This document shows, one piece after another, positions 23,205 to 34,809 of a stretch of 64,000 nucleotides of DNA. The stretch covers positions 682,001 through 746,000 of the forward strand of contig JAZGUH010000279.1 in assembly GCA_037893225.1 (NCBI GenBank), in the 5' to 3' direction. The DNA is from Hippasteria phrygiana (lineage: Eukaryota; Echinodermata; Asteroidea; Valvatida; Goniasteridae). Within the stretch, counting starts at the first letter, position 1. Each line of letters opens with the position of its first letter. Both the position numbers and the translations under genes were made by a program. The notes below the pieces were generated by a model. The model searched no databases. It was not told the DNA's origin and saw only the letters and a program-made list of their open reading frames with translations.

Positions 23205-24365
23205 GTTTGAATTTTCTCCACAAGTTTGAACTCTAAGAATCCGCCGATGATTGCAACATGTAGCGCCAGATCTAAGCTATCCATACATGTCAAAATTACT
23301 GAATTTGGTTGATATTTCATGCAATTATGAATGAGTGTAAAGCAAGTCATACCCCAGGGAATTTGACAGGCATGGAGCAATAAATAGAAGGTAATATGCA
23401 CACAGATGTTGGCCGGAAAGAAAATAAACATTGCGAGGTTTGAATTTTCTCTACAAGTTTTAACTCTGGGAAGCCGCCGATGATTGCAACATGTAGCGCC
23501 CGATCTAGGCTATACATACATGTCAAAATTACTGCATTTGGTTGATATTTCATGCAATTATGAATGAGTAAAGCAAGTCCATACCCCAGGGAATTTGACA
23601 GGCATGGAGCAATAAATAAAAGGTAATATGCACACAGATGTTGGCCGGAAAGAAAATAAACATTGCGAGGTTTGAATTTTCTCCACAAGTTTTAACTCTA
23701 AGAATCCGCCGATGATTGCAACATGTAGCGCCAGATCTAAGCTATCCATACATGTCAAAATTACTGCATTTAGTTGATATTTCATGCAATTATAAATGAG
23801 TAAAGCAAGTCCATACCCCAGGGAATTTGACAGGCATGGAGCAATAAATAGACGGTAATATGCACACAGATGTTGGCCGGAAAGAAAATAAACATTGCGA
23901 GGTTTGAATTTTCTCTACAAGTTTTAACTCTGGGAAGCCGCCGATGATTGCAACATGTAGCGCCCGATCTAGGCTATACATACATGTCAAAATTACTGCA
24001 TTTGGTTGATATTTCATGCAATTATGAATGAGTAAAGCAAGTCCATACCCCAGGGAATTTGACAGGCATGGAGCAATAAATAAAAGGTAATATGCACACA
24101 GATGTTGGCCGGAAAGAAAATAAACATTGCGAGGTTTGAATTTTCTCCACAAGTTTTAACTCTAAGAATCCGCCGATGATTGCAACATGTAGCGCCAGAT
24201 CTAAGCTATCCATACATGTCAAAATTACTGCATTTAGTTGATATTTCATGCAATTATAAATGAGTAAAGCAAGTCCATACCCCAGGGAATTTGACAGGCA
24301 TGGAGCAATAAATAGACGGTAATATGCACACAGATGTTGGCCGGAAAGAAAATAAACATTGCGAG
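22277..24365. repeat. 9-monomer HOR, copy 1 (2089 bp)
   Basis: Order mS-mT-mU-mV-mQ-mF-mR-mF-mR. Both mF units (23438 and 23902) carry the private CTAGGC. Both mR units (23670 and 24134) carry T24 instead of G24, so the mF-mR pair is itself a recent tandem dimer. Confidence 0.85.
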
Positions 24366-25990
24366 GTTTGAATTTTCTCTACAAGTTTTAACTCTGGGAA
24401 GCCGCCGATGATTGCAACATGTAGCGCCAGATCTAAGCTATCCATACATGTCAAAATTACTGTATTTGGTTGATATTTCATGCAATTATGAATGAGTAAA
24501 GCAAGTCCATACCCCAGGGAATTTGACAGGCATGGAGCAATAAATAGACGGTAATATGTACACAGATGTTGGCCGGAAAGAAAATAAACATTGCGAGGTT
24601 TGAATTTTCTCCACAAGTTTGAACTCTAAGAATCCGCCGATGATTGCAACATGTAGCGCCAGATCTAAGCTATCCATACATGTCAAAATTACTGCATTTG
24701 GTTGATATTTCATGCAATTATAAATGAGTAAAGCAAGTCCATACCCCAGGGAATTTGACAGGCATGGAGCAATAAATAAAAGGTAATATGCACACAGATG
24801 TTGGCCGGAAAGAAAATAAACATTGCGAGGTTTGAATTTTCTCTACAAGTTTTAACTCTGGGAAGCCGCCGATGATTGCAACATGTAGCGCCAGATCTAA
24901 GCTATCCATACATGTCAAAATTACTGTATTTGGTTGATATTTCATGCAATTATGAATGAGTAAAGCAAGTCCATACCCCAGGGAATTTGACAGGCATGGA
25001 GCAATAAATAAAAGGTAATCTGCACACAGATGGTGGCCGGGAAGAAAATAAACATTGCGAGGTTTGAATTTTCTCCACAAGTGTTAACTCTAAGAAGCCG
25101 CCGATAATTGGAACATGTAGCGCCAGATCTAAGCTATCCATACATGTCAAAATTACTGCATTTGGTTGATATTTCATGCAATTATAAATGAGTAAAGCAA
25201 GTCCATACCCCAGGGAATTTGACAGGCATGGAGCAATAAATAGACGGTAATATGTACACAGATGTTGTCCGGAAAGAAAATAAACATTGCGAGGTTTGAA
25301 TTTTCTCCACAAGTTTGAACTCTAAGAATCCGCCGATGATTGCAACATGTAGCGCCAGATCTAAGCTATCCATACATGTCAAAATTACTGAATTTGGTTG
25401 ATATTTCATGCAATTATGAATGAGTGTAAAGCAAGTCATACCCCAGGGAATTTGACAGGCATGGAGCAATAAATAGAAGGTAATATGCACACAGATGTTG
25501 GCCGGAAAGAAAATAAACATTGCGAGGTTTGAATTTTCTCTACAAGTTTTAACTCTGGGAAGCCGCCGATGATTGCAACATGTAGCGCCCGATCTAGGCT
25601 ATACATACATGTCAAAATTACTGCATTTGGTTGATATTTCATGCAATTATGAATGAGTAAAGCAAGTCCATACCCCAGGGAATTTGACAGGCATGGAGCA
25701 ATAAATAAAAGGTAATATGCACACAGATGTTGGCCGGAAAGAAAATAAACATTGCGAGGTTTGAATTTTCTCCACAAGTTTTAACTCTAAGAATCCGCCG
25801 ATGATTGCAACATGTAGCGCCAGATCTAAGCTATCCATACATGTCAAAATTACTGCATTTAGTTGATATTTCATGCAATTATAAATGAGTAAAGCAAGTC
25901 CATACCCCAGGGAATTTGACAGGCATGGAGCAATAAATAGACGGTAATATGCACACAGATGTTGGCCGGAAAGAAAATAAACATTGCGAG
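24366..25990. repeat. 9-monomer HOR, copy 2, seven units retained
   Basis: Order mS-mT-mU-mV-mQ-mF-mR, with the same CTAGGC (25527) and T24 (25759) tags as copy 1. The second mF-mR pair is not repeated; the next unit (25991) is a chimera. Confidence 0.83.
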
Positions 25991-26454
25991 GTTTGAATTT
26001 CCTCTACAAGTTTTAACTCTGGGAAGCCGCCGATGATTGCAACATGTAGCGCCCGATCTAAGCTATACATACATGTCAAAATTACTGCATTTGGTTGATA
26101 TTTCATGCAATTATGAATGAGTAAAGCAAGTCCATACCCCAGGGAATTTGACAGGCATGGAGCAATAAATAGACGGTAATATGCACACAGATGTTGGCCG
26201 GAAAGAAAATAAACATTGCGAGGTTTGAATTTTCTCCACAAGTTTGAACTCTAAGAATCCGCCGATGATTGCAACATGTAGCGCCAGATCTAAGCTATCC
26301 ATACATGTCAAAAATACTGCATTTGGTTGATATTTCATGCAATTATGAATGAATAAAGCAAGTCCATACCCCAGGGAATTTGACATGCATGGAGCAATAA
26401 ATAGACGGTAATATGTACACAGATGTTGGGCGGAAAGAAAATAAACATTGCGAG

Positions 26455-26686
26455 GTTTGAATTTTCTCTACATGTTTTAACTCTGGGAAGCCGCCGATGA
26501 TTGCAACATGTAGCGCCAGATCTAAGCTATACATACATGTCAAAATTACTGCATTTGGTTGATATTTCATGCAATTATGAATGAGTAAAGCAAGTCCATA
26601 CCCCAGGGAATTTGACATGCATGGAGCAATAAATAGACGGTAATATGTACACAGATGTTGGCCGGAAAGAAAATAAACATTGCGAG
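26455..26686. repeat. Monomer class mI
   Basis: T15 with T19 (CTACATG instead of CTACAAG), GG at 31-32, A77, C98, G125, T164, AGACGG, T194. T19 is the tag. The copy at 1859 has an mJ-like tail (C194, G204). The copy at 5804 has A19. Confidence 0.75.
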
Positions 26687-26918
26687 GTTTGAATTTTCTC
26701 TACAAGTTTTAACTCTGGGAAGCCGCCGATGATTGCAACATGTAGCGCCAGATCTAAGCTATCCATACATGTCAAAATTACTGCATTTGGTTGATATTTC
26801 ATGCAATTATAAATGAGTAAAGCAAGTCCATACCCCAGGGAATTTGACAGGCATGGAGCAATAAATAGACGGTAATATGCACACAGATGGTGGCCGGAAA
26901 GAAAATAAACATTGCGAG
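26687..26918. repeat. Monomer class mJ
   Basis: T15, GG at 31-32, C77, C98, A125, G164, AGACGG, C194 and G204. It usually sits between mI and mK. The copy at 2091 has A77. Confidence 0.75.
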
Positions 26919-29900
26919 GTTTGAATTTTCTCCACAAGTTTTAACTCTAAGAAGCCGCCGATAATTGCAACATGTAGCGCCAGATCTAAGCTATCCATAC
27001 ATGTCAAAATTACTGAATTTGGTTGATATTTCATGCAATTATGAATGAGTAAAGCAAGTCCATACCCCAGGGAATTTGACAGGCATGGAGCAATAAATAA
27101 AAGGTAATCTGCACACAGATGGTGGCCGGGAAGAAAATAAACATTGCGAGGTTTGAATTTTCTCCACAAGTGTTAACTCTAAGAAGCCGCCGATAATTGC
27201 AACATGTAGCGCCAGATCTAAGCTATCCATACATGTCAAAAATACTGCATTTGGTTGATATTTCATGCAATTATGAATGAATAAAGCAAGTCCATACCCC
27301 AGGGAATTTGACATGCATGGAGCAATAAATAGACGGTAATATGTACACAGATGTTGGCCGGAAAGAAAATAAACATTGCGAGGTTTGAATTTTCTCTACA
27401 AGTTTTAACTCTGGGAAGCCGCCGGTGATTGCAACATGTAGCGCCAGATCTAAGCTATACATACATGTCAAAATTACTGCATTTGGTTGATATTTCATGC
27501 AATTATGAATGAGTAAAGCAAGTCCATACCCCAGGGAATTTGACATGCATGGAGCAATAAATAGACGGTAATATGTACACAGATGTTGTCCGGAAAGAAA
27601 ATAAACATTGCGAGGTTTGAATTTTCTCCACAAGTTTGAACTCTAAGAATCCGCCGATGATTGCAACATGTAGCGCCAGATCTAAGCTATCCATACATGT
27701 CAAAATTACTGCATTTGGTTGATATTTCATGCAATTATAAATGAGTAAAGCAAGTCCATACCCCAGGGAATTTGACAGGCATGGAGCAATAAATAGACGG
27801 TAATATGTACACAGATGTTGTCCGGAAAGAAAATAAACATTGCGAGGTTTGAATTTTCTCCACAAGTTTGAACTCTAAGAATCCGCCGATGATTGCAACA
27901 TGTAGCGCCAGATCTAAGCTATCCATACATGTCAAAATTACTGAATTTGGTTGATATTTCATGCAATTATGAATGAGTGTAAAGCAAGTCATACCCCAGG
28001 GAATTTGACAGGCATGGAGCAATAAATAGAAGGTAATATGCACACAGATGTTGGCCGGAAAGAAAATAAACATTGCGAGGTTTGAATTTTCTCTACAAGT
28101 TTTAACTCTGGGAAGCCGCCGATGATTGCAACATGTAGCGCCCGATCTAAGCTATACATACATGTCAAAATTACTGCATTTGGTTGATATTTCATGCAAT
28201 TATGAATGAGTAAAGCAAGTCCATACCCCAGGGAATTTGACAGGCATGGAGCAATAAATAAAAGGTAATATGCACACAGATGTTGGCCGGAAAGAAAATA
28301 AACATTGCGAGGTTTGAATTTTCTCCACAAGTTTGAACTCTAAGAATCCGCCGATGATTGCAACATGTAGCGCCAGATCTAAGCTATCCATACATGTCAA
28401 AATTACTGCATTTAGTTGATATTTCATGCAATTATAAATGAGTAAAGCAAGTCCATACCCCAGGGAATTTGACAGGCATGGAGCAATAAATAGACGGTAA
28501 TATGCACACAGATGTTGGCCGGAAAGAAAATAAACATTGCGAGGTTTGAATTTTCTCTACAAGTTTTAACTCTGGGAAGCCGCAGATGATTGCAACATGT
28601 AGCGCCAGATCTAAGCTATCCATACATGTCAAAATTACTGTATTTGGTTGATATTTCATGCAATTATGAATGAGTAAAGCAAGTCCATACCCCAGGGAAT
28701 TTGACAGGCATGGAGCAATAAATAGACGGTAATATGTACACAGATGTTGGCCGGAAAGAAAATAAACATTGCGAGGTTTGAATTTTCTCCACAAGTTTGA
28801 ACTCTAAGAATCCGCCGATGATTGCAACATGTAGCGCCAAATCTAAGCTATCCATACATGTCAAAATTACTGCATTTGGTTGATATTTCATGCAATTATA
28901 AATGAGTAAAGCAAGTCCATACCCCAGGGAATTTGACAGGCATGGAGCAATAAATAAAAGGTAATATGCACACAGATGTTGGCCGGAAAGAAAATAAACA
29001 TTGCGAGGTTTGAATTTTCTCTACAAGTTTTAACTCTGGGAAGCCGCCGATGATTGCAACATGTAGCGCCCGATCTAAGCTATACATACATGTCAAAATT
29101 ACTGCATTTGGTTGATATTTCATGCAATTATGAATGAGTAAAGCAAGTCCATACCCCAGGGAATTTGACAGGCATGGAGCAATAAATAAAAGGTAATATG
29201 CACACAGATGTTGGCCGGAAAGAAAATAAACATTGCGAGGTTTGAATTTTCTCCACAAGTTTGAACTCTAAGAATCCGCCGATGATTGCAACATGTAGCG
29301 CCAGATCTAAGCTATCCATACATGTCAAAATTACTGCATTTAGTTGATATTTCATGCAATTATAAATGAGTAAAGCAAGTCCATACCCCAGGGAATTTGA
29401 CAGGCATGGAGCAATAAATAGACGGTAATATGCACACAGATGTTGGCCGGAAAGAAAATAAACATTGCGAGGTTTGAATTTTCTCTACAAGTTTTAACTC
29501 TGGGAAGCCGCCGATGATTGCAACATGTAGCGCTAGATCTAAGCTATCCATACATGTCAAAATTACTGTATTTGGTTGATATTTCATGCAATTATGAATG
29601 AGTAAAGCAAGTCCATACCCCAGGGAATTTGACAGGCATGGAGCAATAAATAGACGGTAATATGTACACAGATGTTGGCCGGAAAGAAAATAAACATTGC
29701 GAGGTTTGAATTTTCTCCACAAGTTTGAACTCTAAGAATCCGCCGATGATTGCAACATGTAGCGCCAGATCTAAGCTATCCATACATGTCAAAATTACTG
29801 CATTTGGTTGATATTTCATGCAATTATAAATGAGTAAAGCAAGTCCATACCCCAGGGAATTTGACAGGCATGGAGCAATAAATAGACGGTAATATGCACA

Positions 29901-30399
29901 CAGATGTTGGCCGGAAAGAAAATAAACATTGCGAGGTTTGAATTTTCTCTACAAGTTTTAACTCTGGGAAGCCGCCGATGATTGCAACATGTAGCGCCAG
30001 ATCTAAGCTATCCATACATGTCAAAATTACTGTATTTGGTTGATATTTCATGCAATTATGAATGAGTAAAGCAAGTCCATACCCCAGGGAATTTGACAGG
30101 CATGGAGCAATAAATAAAAGGTAATCTGCACACAGATGGTGGCCGGGAAGAAAATAAACATTGCGAGGTTTGAATTTTCTCCACAAGTGTTAACTCTAAG
30201 AAGCCGCCGATAATTGGAACATGTAGCGCCAGATCTAAGCTATCCATACATGTCAAAATTACTGCATTTGGTTGATATTTCATGCAATTATAAATGAGTA
30301 AAGCAAGTCCATACCCCAGGGAATTTGACAGGCATGGAGCAATAAATAGACGGTAATATGTACACAGATGTTGTCCGGAAAGAAAATAAACATTGCGAG
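26919..30399. repeat. 15-monomer segment homologous to 6500-9980
   Basis: Order mO-mK2-mM-mP-mQ-mF-mR-mS-mT-mF-mR-mS-mT-mU-mV, the same as 6500-9980 at a distance of 20419 bp (88 monomers). Differences noticed: the private C182 of the mM unit is absent here, the second mT (29704) has AGACGG, and single substitutions occur at 28584, 28840 and 29534. Confidence 0.8.
27847..30399. repeat. 11-monomer HOR, copy 1 (2553 bp)
   Basis: Order mQ-mF-mR-mS-mT-mF-mR-mS-mT-mU-mV. It is bounded at both ends by a 233-bp mQ unit. Three single-base changes private to this copy (28584, 28840, 29534) show that it has diverged slightly since duplication, or that they are sequencing errors. Confidence 0.84.
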
Positions 30400-32952
30400 G
30401 TTTGAATTTTCTCCACAAGTTTGAACTCTAAGAATCCGCCGATGATTGCAACATGTAGCGCCAGATCTAAGCTATCCATACATGTCAAAATTACTGAATT
30501 TGGTTGATATTTCATGCAATTATGAATGAGTGTAAAGCAAGTCATACCCCAGGGAATTTGACAGGCATGGAGCAATAAATAGAAGGTAATATGCACACAG
30601 ATGTTGGCCGGAAAGAAAATAAACATTGCGAGGTTTGAATTTTCTCTACAAGTTTTAACTCTGGGAAGCCGCCGATGATTGCAACATGTAGCGCCCGATC
30701 TAAGCTATACATACATGTCAAAATTACTGCATTTGGTTGATATTTCATGCAATTATGAATGAGTAAAGCAAGTCCATACCCCAGGGAATTTGACAGGCAT
30801 GGAGCAATAAATAAAAGGTAATATGCACACAGATGTTGGCCGGAAAGAAAATAAACATTGCGAGGTTTGAATTTTCTCCACAAGTTTGAACTCTAAGAAT
30901 CCGCCGATGATTGCAACATGTAGCGCCAGATCTAAGCTATCCATACATGTCAAAATTACTGCATTTAGTTGATATTTCATGCAATTATAAATGAGTAAAG
31001 CAAGTCCATACCCCAGGGAATTTGACAGGCATGGAGCAATAAATAGACGGTAATATGCACACAGATGTTGGCCGGAAAGAAAATAAACATTGCGAGGTTT
31101 GAATTTTCTCTACAAGTTTTAACTCTGGGAAGCCGCCGATGATTGCAACATGTAGCGCCAGATCTAAGCTATCCATACATGTCAAAATTACTGTATTTGG
31201 TTGATATTTCATGCAATTATGAATGAGTAAAGCAAGTCCATACCCCAGGGAATTTGACAGGCATGGAGCAATAAATAGACGGTAATATGTACACAGATGT
31301 TGGCCGGAAAGAAAATAAACATTGCGAGGTTTGAATTTTCTCCACAAGTTTGAACTCTAAGAATCCGCCGATGATTGCAACATGTAGCGCCAGATCTAAG
31401 CTATCCATACATGTCAAAATTACTGCATTTGGTTGATATTTCATGCAATTATAAATGAGTAAAGCAAGTCCATACCCCAGGGAATTTGACAGGCATGGAG
31501 CAATAAATAAAAGGTAATATGCACACAGATGTTGGCCGGAAAGAAAATAAACATTGCGAGGTTTGAATTTTCTCTACAAGTTTTAACTCTGGGAAGCCGC
31601 CGATGATTGCAACATGTAGCGCCCGATCTAAGCTATACATACATGTCAAAATTACTGCATTTGGTTGATATTTCATGCAATTATGAATGAGTAAAGCAAG
31701 TCCATACCCCAGGGAATTTGACAGGCATGGAGCAATAAATAAAAGGTAATATGCACACAGATGTTGGCCGGAAAGAAAATAAACATTGCGAGGTTTGAAT
31801 TTTCTCCACAAGTTTGAACTCTAAGAATCCGCCGATGATTGCAACATGTAGCGCCAGATCTAAGCTATCCATACATGTCAAAATTACTGCATTTAGTTGA
31901 TATTTCATGCAATTATAAATGAGTAAAGCAAGTCCATACCCCAGGGAATTTGACAGGCATGGAGCAATAAATAGACGGTAATATGGACACAGATGTTGGC
32001 CGGAAAGAAAATAAACATTGCGAGGTTTGAATTTTCTCTACAAGTTTTAACTCTGGGAAGCCGCCGATGATTGCAACATGTAGCGCCAGATCTAAGCTAT
32101 CCATACATGTCAAAATTACTGTATTTGGTTGATATTTCATGCAATTATGAATGAGTAAAGCAAGTCCATACCCCAGGGAATTTGACAGGCATGGAGCAAT
32201 AAATAGACGGTAATATGTACACAGATGTTGGCCGGAAAGAAAATAAACATTGCGAGGTTTGAATTTTCTCCACAAGTTTGAACTCTAAGAATCCGCCGAT
32301 GATTGCAACATGTAGCGCCAGATCTAAGCTATCCATACATGTCAAAATTACTGCATTTGGTTGATATTTCATGCAATTATAAATGAGTAAAGCAAGTCCA
32401 TACCCCAGGGAATTTGACAGGCATGGAGCAATAAATAAAAGGTAATATGCACACAGATGTTGGCCGGAAAGAAAATAAACATTGCGAGGTTTGAATTTTC
32501 TCTACAAGTTTTAACTCTGGGAAGCCGCCGATGATTGCAACATGTAGCGCCAGATCTAAGCTATCCATACATGTCAAAATTACTGTATTTGGTTGATATT
32601 TCATGCAATTATGAATGAGTAAAGCAAGTCCATACCCCAGGGAATTTGACAGGCATGGAGCAATAAATAAAAGGTAATCTGCACACAGATGGTGGCCGGG
32701 AAGAAAATAAACATTGCGAGGTTTGAATTTTCTCCACAAGTGTTAACTCTAAGAAGCCGCCGATAATTGGAACATGTAGCGCCAGATCTAAGCTATCCAT
32801 ACATGTCAAAATTACTGAATTTGGTTGATATTTCATGCAATTATGAATGAGTAAAACAAGTCCATACCCCAGGGAATTTGACAGGCATGGAGCAATAATT
32901 AAAAGGTAATCTGCACACAGATGGTGGCCGGGAAGAAAATAAACATTGCGAG
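30400..32952. repeat. 11-monomer HOR, copy 2 (2553 bp)
   Basis: Order mQ-mF-mR-mS-mT-mF-mR-mS-mT-mU, then mA where copy 1 has mV. mA and mV share the same head (G22, A45, G50), so the two copies part company inside that unit. A private G occurs at 31986. Confidence 0.83.
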
Positions 32953-34809
32953 GTTTGAATTTTCTCCACAAGTGTTAACTCTAAGAATCCGCCGATGATT
33001 GCAACATGTAGCGCCAGATCTAAGCTATCCATACATGTCAAAATTACTGCATTTGGTTGATATTTCATGCAATTATAAATGAGTAAAGCAAGTCCATACC
33101 CCAGGGAATTTGACAGGCATGGAGCAATAAATAAAAGGTAATATGCACACAGATGTTGGCCGGAAAGAAAATAAACATTGCGAGGTTTGAATTTTCTCCA
33201 CAAGTTTTAACTCTAAGAAGCCGCCGATGATTGCAACATGTAGCGCCAGATCTAAGCTATCCATACATGTCAAAAGTACTGAATTTGGTTGATATTTCAT
33301 GCAATTATGAATGAGTGTAAAGCAAGTCATACCCCAGGGAATTTGACAGGCATGGAGCAATAAATAGAAGGTAATATGCACACAGATGTTGGCCGGAAAG
33401 AAAATAAACATTGCGAGGTTTGAATTTTCTCTACAAGTTTTAACTCTGGGAAGCCGCCGATGATTGCAACATGTAGCGCCCGATCTTAGCTATACATACA
33501 TGTCAAAATTACTGCATTTGGTTGATATTTCATGCAATTATGAATGAGTAAAGCAAGTCCATACCCCAGGGAATTTGACAGGCATGGAGCAATAAATAAA
33601 AGGTAATATGCACACAGATGTTGGCCGGAAAGAAAATAAACATTGCGAGGTTTGAATTTTCTCCATAAGTTTGAACTCTAAGAATCCGCCGATGATTGCA
33701 ACATGTAGCGCCAGATCTAAGCTATCCATACATGTCAAAAATACTGCATTTGGTTGATATTTCATGCAATTATGAATGAATAAAGCAATTCCATACCCCA
33801 GGGAATTTGACATGCATGGAGCAATAAATAGACGGTAATATGTACACAGATGTTGGGCGGAAAGAAAATAAACATTGCGAGGTTTGAATTTTCTCTACAT
33901 GTTTTAACTCTGGGAAGCCGCCGATGATTGCAACATGTAGCGCCAGATCTAAGCAATACATACATGTCAAAATTACTGCATTTGGTTGATATTTCATGCA
34001 ATTATGAATGAGTAAAGCAAGTCCATACCCCAGGGAATTTGACATGCATGGAGCAATAAATAGACGGTAATATGTACACAGATGTTGGCCGGAAAGAAAA
34101 TAAACATTGCGAGGTTTGAATTTTCTCTACAAGTTTTAACTCTGGGAAGCCGCCGATGATTGCAACATGTAGCGCCAGATCTAAGCTATCCATACATGTC
34201 AAAATTACTGTATTTGGTTGATATTTCATGCAATTATGAATGAGTAAAGCAAGTCCATACCCCAGGGAATTTGACAGGCATGGAGCAATAAATAAAAGGT
34301 AATCTGCACACAGATGGTGGCCGGGAAGAAAATAAACATTGCGAGGTTTGAATTTTCTCCACAAGTGTTAACTCTAAGAAGCCGCCGATAATTGGAACAT
34401 GTAGCGCCAGATCTAAGCTATCCATACATGTCAAAATTACTGAATTTGGTTGATATTTCATGCAATTATGAATGAGTAAAGCAAGTCCATACCCCAGGGA
34501 ATTTGACAGGCATGGAGCAATAATTAAAAGGTAATCTGCACACAGATGGTGGCCGGGAAGAAAATAAACATTGCGAGGTTTGAATTTTCTCCACAAGTGT
34601 TAACTCTAAGAAGCCGCCGATAATTGCAACATGTAGCGCCAGATCTAAGCTATCCATACATGTCAAAATTACTGAATTTGGTTGATATTTCATGCAATTA
34701 TGAATGAGTAAAGCAAGTCCATACCCCAGGGAATTTGACATGCATGGAGCAATAAATAGACGGTAATATGTACACAGATGTTGGCCGGAAAGAAAATAAA
34801 CATTGCGAG
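32257..34809. repeat. Second 11-monomer HOR, copy 1 (2553 bp)
   Basis: Order mT-mU-mA-(mA/mT-like)-233 bp unit-mF-mH-mI-mU-mA-mB. Private tags shared with the next copy are GTAAAACAAG (about 32851), GATCTTAGC (about 33483), CTCCATAAGT (about 33661), GCAATTCCAT (about 33786) and AAGCAATAC (about 33952). Confidence 0.85.

Larger units (their letters stand above)
25991..26918. repeat. Four transition monomers
   Basis: Order chimera-mH-mI-mJ. The unit at 25991 has an mF head (C64, A77) and an AGACGG/C194 tail. It carries a private C at 26001, one of the very few substitutions in the otherwise constant first 13 positions. mH-mI-mJ is the order typical of the 36-62 kb region, here inserted in the mR-mS-mT region. 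Confidence 0.8.
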
